From positions 1-5,868 of the forward strand of contig CAKQFW010000130.1 of NCBI GenBank assembly GCA_934230965.1: a DNA stretch of 5,868 nt. Reading direction: 5' to 3'. The stretch's first letter is position 1. Each line of letters begins with the position of its first letter. The notes beneath the pieces were generated by a model. The model saw only the letters and a program-made list of their open reading frames with translations. It was not told the origin of the DNA and ran no database searches. Below are positions 1 to 5,793 of the stretch, one piece after another. Origin of the DNA: an uncultured Prevotella sp. (GTDB taxonomy: Bacteria; Bacteroidota; Bacteroidia; Bacteroidales; Bacteroidaceae). Made by a program: the position numbers and the translations under genes.

Positions 1-72
1 TGTTGTGGCCTCACATCATTTCTCAACAAAAAAATACTATGTTGTACAAATTCTTTCAAAGGAGAACAATCC
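1..72. other. non-coding tail downstream of susD
   Basis: There is no ORF and no convincing terminator. On the minus strand a TTGTACAA palindrome (42-49) is followed after a few bases by a run of seven T, but the fold is weak. The only ATG pair near the edge runs at once into TGA. The operon could end here or continue beyond the window. Confidence 0.4.
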
Positions 73-1791
73 TTACTTGCCAAAATCAAAGACAGGCGAG
101 TCGCCAGCCTCTTGTGTGGGCGATGGGTTGTTGGTGCAGCTCTTGTTGTAAGCTGTTTCAGATGAAGGAATGCAATAGTTCATCCAGCTTGGAGCCGATG
201 TTGTGTTCCAGCGGTACAACTCTACGTGGTTAGTGCCAGCATAGTTACGAATAACGCCCTTGTTCAAGCGCTTGATGTCGAACATAGCCAGACCCTCGCC
301 CCAGAACTCAACGCGGCGTTGCCACCACACCTCATTCTGGAAGGCCGATGTAGCCGAGTTGCCATAAGCCTCGTTGTGCGTGCCATATACATAGTTGGCG
401 TCGCGTGTCTTAGCAAAGGCGGTGAGCAAGTTGATGCCCTCAGCCTGACGACCAGCCTGCATACCTACAGCCTCGGCCTCAATCAGCTTCATCTCTTCAA
501 CACGCATCAGGGGAACAGACATACAGAAGCCTGTATACTGGCTCTGCACGCCAGCAGCGCCACCCGCATTGCGGAATTTCACCTCTACATAACCATAGCA
601 CGGCTTGTTAGCAGCCAGCACGGCAGGAAAGTCAGAATAAGGTGTCAGAGCTTGTACGAGAAGAGCGTTGTAGGCATCTACGTCGTCCACCATATTGCCT
701 TCATCGTCCTTCTTCTTAGGCATCTCTATCTCGTCTACAGCGGGGTCGATGTAGCACATCTTACGGCAGTCGGTAGCGGGCATTGAGTTATACAGATGCG
801 CATCAATCATGAGCGGGAAACCATAGTTGGCAGCATATCCACAGCCCGACGCGCTCTCAGTAACCATCTTCGAGCCCCACGAGCCATCGCCATCGTTCAG
901 CTTCACGTTGTTATCAGTAGCCTGAAATTTGCAAGCAAACATCCAGGCACCGTTAGGAGTGCTGAAGCCCTCGGTGTGGCTGGTATAGTCGGCAGCGCTC
1001 ATCACGTTATAGCCATTCATAGCCAGCTTAGCATACTTCTCGGCGTTTGCCCAATCTTCCATGGTGAGGTAGGCACGTGCCTTCAGGCCGTAGGCCACCG
1101 AGAGGTCGGGAGTATATACGTCGTCGCGCTGATAGTTGGCCAGATAAGTCTCAGCCTTGTCAAGGTCAGAGAGGATAAAGGCGAAGGCCTTCTCGTTGGT
1201 CATACGAGGGTTATCGTTGTTCTTATACGATGTAGCCTCGGTAACCATAGGCACCGTCTCGGCATTCTTATCGGCAGCATACGTTTTGTTAGCATACATA
1301 CGCACCAGGTCGAGATACATCATAGCGCGCAAGGCATAAGCCTGTCCGAGGCCAGCATACTGGTCGGCTGTGGGGTTTTCGCCCGCCATAGAGATGAGCA
1401 CGTTGCAGTTTTTAATCCAGCCGTAATAATACGACCACGACATTTGTGCATTAGTATTGCTGGGAGCAATGTCCGAAGCAATATACCAAGATGAGAACCA
1501 CTCGTAGCCCGACGCATCAACAGGCGCAATGTCTTGGCCCATGAAGTCGTGCATCAGCAAGGTGGCAGGATAGCCAAAGTCGTTGGCATAAAGTTCAGAG
1601 ACGCCACCATAAGCATACTCGCCACAGAGCGTAGAGGTGAGCGCATTGGTAAGGCTGTTAAAGGCGGTGGGTGCCTGCTCTACCTGATCTTTCGAGGCAA
1701 CGCCCTGTTCAGGTACAAAGTCCTGTATACAGCTCGTCATCGAGGTCAGTGCTATGGCCGCAGCAGCCATATTTAATATATATTTGTTCAT
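73..1791 (-). CDS. SusD/RagB-family nutrient-binding outer-membrane lipoprotein
   Basis: This 572-aa lipoprotein is the surface-exposed partner of the upstream SusC; in the family it closes over the barrel and binds the ligand. The N-terminus is a lipoprotein signal peptide ending in SMTSC, with Cys21 the predicted acylated residue. Helical TPR-like stretches are visible around 145-168 (GLGQAYALRAMMYLDLVRMY) and 233-258 (AYGLKARAYL, then WANAEKYAKLAM). The C-terminal RagB/SusD part shows PLMRVEEMKLIEAEA (427-441), then WWQRRVEFWGEGLAMFDIKR (489-508) and IPSSETAYN (541-549). I chose ATG at 1791 because it leads directly into the signal peptide; an in-frame ATG at 1845 would add 18 unrelated residues ahead of it. 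A highly charged loop at about 355-371 looks like a surface insertion. The mature chain has ten cysteines besides the lipidated one. It is very likely cotranscribed with susC; the ligand is unknown. Confidence 0.96.
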   Translation of the reverse strand: MNKYILNMAAAAIALTSMTSCIQDFVPEQGVASKDQVEQAPTAFNSLTNALTSTLCGEYAYGGVSELYANDFGYPATLLMHDFMGQDIAPVDASGYEWFSSWYIASDIAPSNTNAQMSWSYYYGWIKNCNVLISMAGENPTADQYAGLGQAYALRAMMYLDLVRMYANKTYAADKNAETVPMVTEATSYKNNDNPRMTNEKAFAFILSDLDKAETYLANYQRDDVYTPDLSVAYGLKARAYLTMEDWANAEKYAKLAMNGYNVMSAADYTSHTEGFSTPNGAWMFACKFQATDNNVKLNDGDGSWGSKMVTESASGCGYAANYGFPLMIDAHLYNSMPATDCRKMCYIDPAVDEIEMPKKKDDEGNMVDDVDAYNALLVQALTPYSDFPAVLAANKPCYGYVEVKFRNAGGAAGVQSQYTGFCMSVPLMRVEEMKLIEAEAVGMQAGRQAEGINLLTAFAKTRDANYVYGTHNEAYGNSATSAFQNEVWWQRRVEFWGEGLAMFDIKRLNKGVIRNYAGTNHVELYRWNTTSAPSWMNYCIPSSETAYNKSCTNNPSPTQEAGDSPVFDFGK

Positions 1792-1844
1792 TGTAATAAT
1801 CGTTGTTTTGTTGTTAAACCTATCTTTCAATGTGTGTCTATACA

Positions 1845-1858
1845 CTGTGCAAGCACAG
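1845..1858 (-). other. intercistronic hairpin between susC and susD
   Basis: CTGTGC (1845-1850), AA, GCACAG (1853-1858) is a perfect 6-bp inverted repeat (5 bp with a realistic 4-nt loop) starting one base after the susC stop. No T-run follows, so it should not stop transcription fully. A structure here could stabilise the 3' end of the susC message or tune susC to susD ratios; that role is inferred. Confidence 0.5.
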
Positions 1859-1859
1859 C

Positions 1860-4800
1860 TTAGAAGGTAACCTGTATACCGCCAGAGATGTTACGGGTGG
1901 GCGAGTAGACACCAGTGTATCCTGAACCATCGTATGAATAGCGGGGATCGAGACCCTTACGAGCCGACCAGAAGCACAGGTTCTCGCCCATGCAGTAGAT
2001 GCGCACCTTGCTAACCTGTGGGATGAGACCCTTGGGCAGCGTATATCCCAGCGAGAACGACTGGAAGTTGAGGTAGCGTGCGCTGGTCAAGAAGCGGTCA
2101 GAACGTGCACACTGATATTGGTCGCCATACTGCCAGCGGGGCAGGTTTGAGCTGAGGTTATCAGCGCTCCACGACTTTGTCCAGTCTTTATGAATAGCCT
2201 TACCGAATGATGCAGAACCGCCGTTAGCAGCGTTTGCCATCAGTTCGGCATAAGCCTGGTCGAAAACCTTGCCGCCCAACTGATAGTCGAACACCATGTT
2301 TACATCGAAAGCCTTGTAGCGGAACGAGGTGCTGAAGCCACCATACAACTTAGGCAGCAGCGAGCCCTGCTCATAATAGGTAGCCTCGTTATAGTTGGAT
2401 GTGGTTTCTGACAGGGTCTTGCCGGGCATGGTGCCAGGGTTAGCCTCATTCAGCTCGGTATCTTTCCAGTACAGAGCCTCGCCGTTTTCGTTTACGCCAG
2501 CATATTTAGGCATGAAGGCGTTATACAGGGGGCCACCCTCGCGATACCAGTAACGGAAGTTTCTTGCAGGGTTAGCCTCAGAGAAGCCGCCGTTGTCAGC
2601 AATCTTGCTCTCGGGCAGCTTCAGCACCTTAGTGCTGTTGTGCGAGAAGTTGGCAGTTACGCTCCAGTCGATATCCTTAGTGCGCACAATGGCACCTGTG
2701 AGCGAGAGCTCAACACCTGTGTTGCGAATGTCGCCCAGGTTACCATAGTAGCCACGTGAACCGTTCGACTCGGGTACTGACAGCCAGAACAACAGGTCGG
2801 TGGTTTTCTTGGTGTAAACGTCGAGGGCACCAGTGAGGCGACCTTTAAACAGTGAGAACTCTACGCCAGCGTTAAAGTTGGTAGTGGTCTCCCAAGTGAT
2901 GTCTTCGTTACCAATGCGGTAGAACGAGGGCGACACCACGGTGCTGCTGGCAGGTGTGAGGGTGTAGAGGTCGGTATAAGCAAACGCGCCAATGTTGTCG
3001 TTACCCTGCTGGCCGATAGATGCCTTCAGCTTCAGTTCGTCAACAAACGGAGCGTTAAACCACTTTTCTTTGCTCACAATCCAGGCACCGCCCACTGACC
3101 AGAACGAGCCCCAACGGTGGTTCTTGGCAAAGTAAGACGAGGCATCACGACGATATGAGAGCGATGCAAAGTAGCGATTGTCGTAGTTATACTGTGCGCG
3201 GCCAAAGTAGCCTTCTACATTATACTTCTTGAGGTAAGACGAGGCGTCATACTTGTTTGCGTAAGCATCAATCTGCTGTATGTAGGGCGAGAACTCGGCA
3301 CGAGCCTTAGCACCCAGATAGTTGTTGGTGGTATAATAATACTCATGACCAATCAGGGCATCAACATTGTGCAGGCCGAAGCTCTTCATAAAGGTCAATG
3401 TCTGCGTGTTGTTGGTGCGCAGATAAGCCGTGTTGCTCTTTTCAAGGCGTCCACCCTCGGCGGCGCTGGGGCCTTCAAACGAGTTGGTGTAAATCATCTG
3501 GTCGAGCATGCTGTAAACCACGTTGCTGGTAACGTTCAGCTTCAACCATGGTGTGAAGGTAACGTCGGCTGTAAAGGTACCATTAATTTGGTTCAGGCCC
3601 TGCTCGTTCTTGTTATACATGTTGCTGCCCAAGGGGTTACCCGACTGCGAGAAGCCACGGGTGATGCCATAGGGGCCCGTAAGCACACCATAGTCGTACA
3701 TCTTATGGCCATACTGGTCGGTAGCAATGTAGGGCTTGCCATCGTCGCCCATCATGCGCACATAAACGGGATAGATGGGGGCTATCATGGCGGTGTAATA
3801 CATCAAGTTGCCAGATGACATTGAGGCATCAAGGTTGGGGCTTGACTCTTGCTTAGAGTGCAGATACTGAGCGTTGACACCCAACTTCAGCCAGCTCTTA
3901 GCCTGATAGTCGGCCTTGATACGTGCCGAGATGCGCTCGTATGAAGAGGCATCAATCACGCCATCGTCTTTCAGATAGCCTAACGAGGTGTAGAACGAGG
4001 CACGGTCAGAGGCGCCACGAGCGGTAAGGGTATATTCTTGACGCATGGCGGTGTTGTAAGCCACATCGTTCCAGTCGTCGTTAGTCATATAATAGTTTTT
4101 GCCATTGCGGGTAAAGGTGCGTCCCAGCGTGGCGTTGGGGTTCAGCTTGCCATCGGTGCCGATGAGCTGCTGTCCGTCGGGCACAGTATAAATATTGTAG
4201 CCCAGGTTCTTCAACATGATGTTGTTAGCCCATGTGTTCAGTTGGTCGCCCGACAAGCCATGGGCAGCACCATAGTTGGCATACTGTGCATAGTAAGCCT
4301 CATAATACTCGCCTGGGTCGGTAATAACGTCATAGTCTTGCACGGCGCGAGTGTTGGCACCCCACTTGGCATCAACCGTAATCTCGGCATCGCGGTTCTT
4401 GCCGCTCTTGGTGGTGATAATAATCACACCAGCAGCGCCACGAGCACCATACAGGGCAGCCGAGGCGGCATCTTTCAGAACGGTAACGCTCTCGATGTCG
4501 TCGGTGGGAATGCTTGAAAGGTTGTCGGGATAGGGTGCGCCATCAACGATGACGAGCGGATTGGTAGAAGCATACATTGATGCGATACCACGAATTTTAA
4601 AGCCATTTGAGTCGGAACCCGGCTGACCTGTGGCGCCACGCAGCTGCAGACCTGGCACTGAGCCAGCCAACGCGTCGGCCACATTGGTGGTAACCTTCTG
4701 GCTGAGCACTTTCGAGTCGACCACAGCGGCCGAACCTGTAAAGGCGCTCTTCTTAGCGGTACCGAAGGCCACAACCATTACCTCGTCGAGGGCATGGTCG

Positions 4801-5084
4801 TCGGGCAACAGCGTAATTTTCATGTTAGCAGCCGCCTTAGCAGTGGCGGTCTTCATGCCAATGTACGACACCTCAAGGCGTGCGCCATCGGTGGTTTGAA
4901 GCTGGAACATGCCATCAACATCGGTCACGGTACCTGTATTGGTGCCTACAACCTTGATGGAAGCTCCGACTACGGGTTCGCCGTCTTCTGCCGACGTAAC
5001 GACTCCACTAACCTTTGTCTGTGCCAATACCCCCCCTATACAAAGGAACAGTGTGGCAAGAAGCATTGATAGTCTTTTCTCCAT
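1860..5084 (-). CDS. SusC/RagA-family TonB-dependent outer-membrane transporter
   Basis: This 1074-aa protein is a complete SusC-like transporter, the barrel half of a SusCD nutrient importer in the outer membrane. A signal peptide covers residues 1-21 (cleavage likely VLA|Q). A carboxypeptidase-D regulatory-like beta-sandwich spans about 23-95 (VSGVVTSAEDGEPVVGASI, GTVTDVDGMF, VSYIGMKT). A TonB-box-like stretch sits near 98-108 (ALDEVMVVAFG). The plug domain, about 113-230, carries the family signature: KIRG (163-166), NPLVIVDGAPY (175-185) and DIESVTVLKDAASAALYGAR (196-215), followed by GVIIITTKSG. The rest is the beta-barrel, ending in the terminal Phe usual for outer-membrane proteins. 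Length is normal for the family. There is no STN domain, so signalling to an anti-sigma factor is not expected. The start follows a purine-rich GAGAG 5 nt before ATG and leads straight into the signal peptide. susD follows after 68 nt. The substrate cannot be deduced; glycan oligomers are the commonest for the family. Confidence 0.97.
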   Translation of the reverse strand: MEKRLSMLLATLFLCIGGVLAQTKVSGVVTSAEDGEPVVGASIKVVGTNTGTVTDVDGMFQLQTTDGARLEVSYIGMKTATAKAAANMKITLLPDDHALDEVMVVAFGTAKKSAFTGSAAVVDSKVLSQKVTTNVADALAGSVPGLQLRGATGQPGSDSNGFKIRGIASMYASTNPLVIVDGAPYPDNLSSIPTDDIESVTVLKDAASAALYGARGAAGVIIITTKSGKNRDAEITVDAKWGANTRAVQDYDVITDPGEYYEAYYAQYANYGAAHGLSGDQLNTWANNIMLKNLGYNIYTVPDGQQLIGTDGKLNPNATLGRTFTRNGKNYYMTNDDWNDVAYNTAMRQEYTLTARGASDRASFYTSLGYLKDDGVIDASSYERISARIKADYQAKSWLKLGVNAQYLHSKQESSPNLDASMSSGNLMYYTAMIAPIYPVYVRMMGDDGKPYIATDQYGHKMYDYGVLTGPYGITRGFSQSGNPLGSNMYNKNEQGLNQINGTFTADVTFTPWLKLNVTSNVVYSMLDQMIYTNSFEGPSAAEGGRLEKSNTAYLRTNNTQTLTFMKSFGLHNVDALIGHEYYYTTNNYLGAKARAEFSPYIQQIDAYANKYDASSYLKKYNVEGYFGRAQYNYDNRYFASLSYRRDASSYFAKNHRWGSFWSVGGAWIVSKEKWFNAPFVDELKLKASIGQQGNDNIGAFAYTDLYTLTPASSTVVSPSFYRIGNEDITWETTTNFNAGVEFSLFKGRLTGALDVYTKKTTDLLFWLSVPESNGSRGYYGNLGDIRNTGVELSLTGAIVRTKDIDWSVTANFSHNSTKVLKLPESKIADNGGFSEANPARNFRYWYREGGPLYNAFMPKYAGVNENGEALYWKDTELNEANPGTMPGKTLSETTSNYNEATYYEQGSLLPKLYGGFSTSFRYKAFDVNMVFDYQLGGKVFDQAYAELMANAANGGSASFGKAIHKDWTKSWSADNLSSNLPRWQYGDQYQCARSDRFLTSARYLNFQSFSLGYTLPKGLIPQVSKVRIYCMGENLCFWSARKGLDPRYSYDGSGYTGVYSPTRNISGGIQVTF

Positions 5085-5094
5085 AAATTCTCTC
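5085..5094 (-). promoter_or_regulatory. purine-rich susC initiation region
   Basis: GAGAG (5094-5090) lies 5 nt before the susC ATG and is the only Shine-Dalgarno-like purine run there. It is weak, as is usual in Bacteroidota. Its GAGAG can also pair with the CTCTC in the 5' arm of the leader hairpin, which would allow an alternative fold covering the start. Confidence 0.35.
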
Positions 5095-5103
5095 TTAAAA
5101 AAT

Positions 5104-5172
5104 CTAAAACAAATAATAAATATAAATTGTATATCTTTTATGCAATGTGCATGTGCTGTTGTTATCTCTCAT
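5104..5172 (-). CDS. possible short leader ORF, 22 codons, just before susC
   Basis: The frame MRDNNSTCTLHKRYTIYIYYLF starts in the ATGA overlap with the 30-codon ORF and stops 19 nt before the susC ATG. The AT-rich second half (TIYIYYLF) is what untranslated AT-rich DNA would encode by chance. If used, it would bring ribosomes close to the susC start. Confidence 0.18.
   Translation of the reverse strand: MRDNNSTCTLHKRYTIYIYYLF
5144..5162. repeat. 19-nt direct repeat, susC-proximal copy
   Basis: AATGTGCATGTGCTGTTGT on the plus strand matches the copy at 5253-5271 at 18 of 19 positions. The two copies bracket the leader hairpin. The adjoining GTTGTTATCTCTC (5158-5170) also recurs exactly at 5307-5319, near the end of the micro-ORF cascade. 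It could be a repeated protein or RNA site, or a trace of local duplication. Confidence 0.6.
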
Positions 5173-5261
5173 TGTGGGGCCTTTAAAACCTTTCGGGGCC
5201 TGAATGGGGTTAATAAGGAGGCTCTCACGATGTGTTTGAGAGCCTCACTTATAATGTGCAT
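5169..5261 (-). CDS. possible short leader ORF, 30 codons, across the hairpin
   Basis: The reading frame begins MHIISEALKHIV and ends FRPRKVLKAPQ. It runs through the whole leader hairpin, so a translating ribosome would open the stem. Its TGA overlaps the ATG of a following 22-codon ORF as ATGA (5172-5169), the same junction used three times over in the leader. The composition is basic, and I recognise no family. It may be a real leader peptide or chance; no comparison with relatives was possible. Confidence 0.22.
   Translation of the reverse strand: MHIISEALKHIVRASLLTPFRPRKVLKAPQ
5213..5252 (-). promoter_or_regulatory. strong leader hairpin upstream of susC
   Basis: The arms GAGGCTCTCA (5218-5227) and TGAGAGCCTC (5237-5246) pair perfectly over 10 bp around a 9-nt loop. 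A lower stem of 5 bp (5213-5217 with 5248-5252) continues it past one bulged base at 5247. No T-run follows on either strand, so it is not a typical intrinsic terminator. It lies about 130 nt before the susC start in the predicted leader, where it may control translation, transcript stability or RNA switching. Confidence 0.65.
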
Positions 5262-5271
5262 GTGTTGTTGT
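5253..5271. repeat. 19-nt direct repeat, distal copy
   Basis: AATGTGCATGTGTTGTTGT differs at one base from the copy at 5144-5162, 109 nt away. It immediately abuts the foot of the leader hairpin and contains the ATG of the possible 30-codon ORF. Confidence 0.6.
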
Positions 5272-5310
5272 ATGTTCTCAGCTTTTTTATATAGATATCT
5301 CTAACAGTTG

Positions 5311-5349
5311 TTATCTCTCTTTTATTGGGGTTCTCCTCCTTTTCTTCAT
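5311..5349 (-). CDS. micro-ORF 3 of tandem leader cascade (12 aa)
   Basis: Encodes MKKRRRTPIKER and stops at TAA. The first 18 nt match unit 1 at 16 positions; after that the unit diverges and the Leu-rich end is replaced by TPIKER. The shared ACTGTTAG core reappears at 5308-5301, in frame but after the stop, displaced by 18 nt relative to the 32-nt period. Three consecutive Arg codons are AGG AGG AGA. It starts in the ATGA overlap with ORF 2 and is the last member of the cascade. Confidence 0.35.
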   Translation of the reverse strand: MKKRRRTPIKER

Positions 5350-5381
5350 ACTAACAGTATTTGTTTCCTCCTCTTCATCAT
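5346..5381 (-). CDS. micro-ORF 2 of tandem leader cascade (11 aa)
   Basis: Encodes MMKRRKQILLV and stops at TGA. It is a diverged copy of micro-ORF 1: 26 of 32 nt of the unit are identical, and the peptide keeps the basic head and the LLV end. It begins in the ATGA overlap with ORF 1 (5381-5378) and ends in an identical ATGA overlap with ORF 3 (5349-5346). The repeat period is 32 nt, not a multiple of three, so each copy lies in a new frame yet stays open from its own ATG. It carries adjacent AGG AGG arginine codons. Confidence 0.4.
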   Translation of the reverse strand: MMKRRKQILLV

Positions 5382-5413
5382 ACTAACAGTAGTAATTTCC
5401 TCCATTTCTTCAT
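5378..5413 (-). CDS. micro-ORF 1 of tandem leader cascade (11 aa)
   Basis: Encodes MKKWRKLLLLV and stops at TGA. The peptide is basic then hydrophobic, with four consecutive Leu codons (TTA CTA CTG TTA). The start context, AAAACAATGAAG, is good for Bacteroidota. The stop overlaps the next micro-ORF start as ATGA (5381-5378), a classic coupling geometry. It lies in the predicted susC leader and is one unit of a 32-nt repeat that carries a similar ORF each time. Its role as a leader peptide is inferred; I recognise no family. Confidence 0.4.
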   Translation of the reverse strand: MKKWRKLLLLV

Positions 5414-5421
5414 TGTTTTAT

Positions 5422-5472
5422 TCACATTCTGTATTTAACAAAATGTTTTAGTAGCAACGTTTGTTTTGACAT
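5422..5472 (-). CDS. possible leader ORF, 16 codons
   Basis: The peptide MSKQTLLLKHFVKYRM would be the first ORF after the predicted transcription start, about 60 nt downstream of it. Its start context (CAAAATG) suits AT-rich Bacteroidota initiation, and it ends 8 nt before the first micro-ORF of the tandem cascade. It has three Leu codons in a row (TTG CTA CTA), echoing the Leu-rich cascade peptides. It is not a copy of the 32-nt repeat, and so short an ORF is expected by chance, so confidence is low. Confidence 0.18.
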   Translation of the reverse strand: MSKQTLLLKHFVKYRM

Positions 5473-5538
5473 TTTGAAAGAAAAGAAGATGTTTATTTAC
5501 GTTTTCCTTCATTTTCGTCACTTACTTGTTACGGTTTG

Positions 5539-5570
5539 CAAATATATACTATATTTTTATAACAAACAAA
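5539..5570 (-). promoter_or_regulatory. Bacteroides-type sigma-ABfr promoter for the susCD operon
   Basis: On the minus strand, TTTGTTTG (5570-5563) is followed by the -7 box TATATTTG (5546-5539), a perfect match to TAnnTTTG. From the first TTTG (5570-5567) to the -7 box the gap is exactly 20 nt, within the range known for Bacteroidota housekeeping promoters. Transcription would begin near 5532, giving a leader of about 450 nt before the susC ATG. I found no equally good -33/-7 pair closer to susC. The start site is predicted from sequence only. Confidence 0.7.
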
Positions 5571-5580
5571 TTATTTTGTT
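5565..5580. promoter_or_regulatory. small dyad overlapping the -33 element, possible operator
   Basis: AACAAA (5565-5570) and TTTGTTT-side arm TTTGTT (5575-5580) form a perfect 6-bp inverted repeat with a TTAT spacer. One arm lies on the first TTTG of the -33 element. It could be an operator, but so short a dyad in AT-rich DNA may be chance. Confidence 0.2.
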
Positions 5581-5668
5581 CTTTTATTTATATTTATTGC
5601 GATAAATCAAGAAATAAGTAACAAAATGTAATTATATTCAGAAAATATGTTACGGATGATAACAAACA
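5571..5668. other. AT-rich spacer upstream of the promoter
   Basis: Very AT-rich, with no gene in either direction. GTAACA (5618-5623) and TGTTAC (5648-5653) form a short inverted pair, and TGTTACGG recurs at 5527-5534 and 5648-5655. These may be binding sites but are too short to assign. Confidence 0.35.
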
Positions 5669-5701
5669 GAAGCCCCTCCCCCAAGCTGAAGCCCCTCCCC
5701 C
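5669..5701. repeat. GC-rich direct repeat GAAGCCCCTCCCCC
   Basis: The 14-mer occurs exactly at 5669-5682 and 5688-5701 (period 19). A related CTTTCCCCTCCCC follows at 5719-5731. C-rich blocks of this kind are a familiar type of intergenic repeat in Bacteroidota genomes. The abrupt change from the AT-rich spacer at 5669 marks the border of the block. Confidence 0.6.
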
Positions 5702-5703
5702 GC

Positions 5704-5719
5704 GCCGCGCAAGCGCGGC
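5704..5719. repeat. perfect GC hairpin
   Basis: GCCGCGC (5704-5710), AA, GCGCGGC (5713-5719) is a perfect 7-bp inverted repeat. Only three T follow on the plus strand and none on the minus strand, so terminator activity is doubtful. It is part of the GC-rich repeat block. Confidence 0.55.
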
Positions 5720-5722
5720 TTT

Positions 5723-5744
5723 CCCCTCCCCTTATGGAGGGGAG
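5723..5744. repeat. C-rich/G-rich inverted repeat
   Basis: CCCCTCC (5723-5729) can pair with GGAGGGG (5736-5742). Alternatively CTCCCC (5726-5731) can pair with GGGGAG (5739-5744). Two registers of one small hairpin are possible within the GC-rich repeat block. Confidence 0.5.
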
Positions 5745-5767
5745 TGAATGGCATTGCAAACCATAGT

Positions 5768-5793
5768 AGTACGGGGTCTCCGTGCCCCGTACT
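5768..5793. repeat. 9-bp palindromic repeat around TCTCCGTG
   Basis: The arms AGTACGGGG (5768-5776) and CCCCGTACT (5785-5793) are perfectly complementary around an 8-nt loop. The 8-mer TGCCCCGT (5783-5790) reappears inverted as ACGGGGCA at 5861-5868, where the window ends, suggesting another copy cut by the edge. No T-run follows on either strand. It looks like a dispersed palindromic element, but could also act at the RNA level in a neighbouring transcript. Confidence 0.55.

Larger units (their letters stand above)
5318..5413 (-). repeat. 32-nt imperfect tandem repeat, three units
   Basis: The units are 5413-5382, 5381-5350 and 5349-5318. Each begins with ATG and a purine run containing GGAGGA, and units 1 and 2 end in TACTGTTAGT. 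Units 1 and 2 are 26/32 identical; unit 3 retains only the first half well. A further ACTGTTAG lies at 5308-5301. Each unit encodes one micro-ORF. Confidence 0.75.

Noticed and set aside
20..49. Intrinsic terminator after susD
   Set aside because: The palindrome TTGTACAA is AT-rich and separated from the T-run, so no stable stem followed directly by T residues exists.
226..1494. Long plus-strand reading frames opposite susD (186 and 232 codons)
   Set aside because: They are antisense to a clear SusD coding region, lack signal peptides or recognisable motifs, and arise from the codon bias of the real gene.
1792..1845. Longer susD start at 1845
   Set aside because: It would put 18 residues before a clean lipoprotein signal peptide and would start inside the intercistronic hairpin.
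3345..4517. Plus-strand reading frames opposite susC (157 and 159 codons)
   Set aside because: They are antisense shadows of the transporter gene, low in complexity and without domain signals.
4909..5304. 131-codon plus-strand frame across the susC start and leader
   Set aside because: It is antisense to the susC signal peptide and to the leader hairpin, with no plausible start context or family motif.
5318..5413. CRISPR array
   Set aside because: The units are directly adjacent with no unique spacers, are imperfect, and each contains an ORF.
5526..5624. Invertible promoter flanked by TTGTTAC (5526-5532) and GTAACAA (5618-5624)
   Set aside because: The arms are only 7 bp with mismatched flanks and no recombinase gene is in the window. 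This is weaker than known phase-variable promoters, although long-read data could test it.
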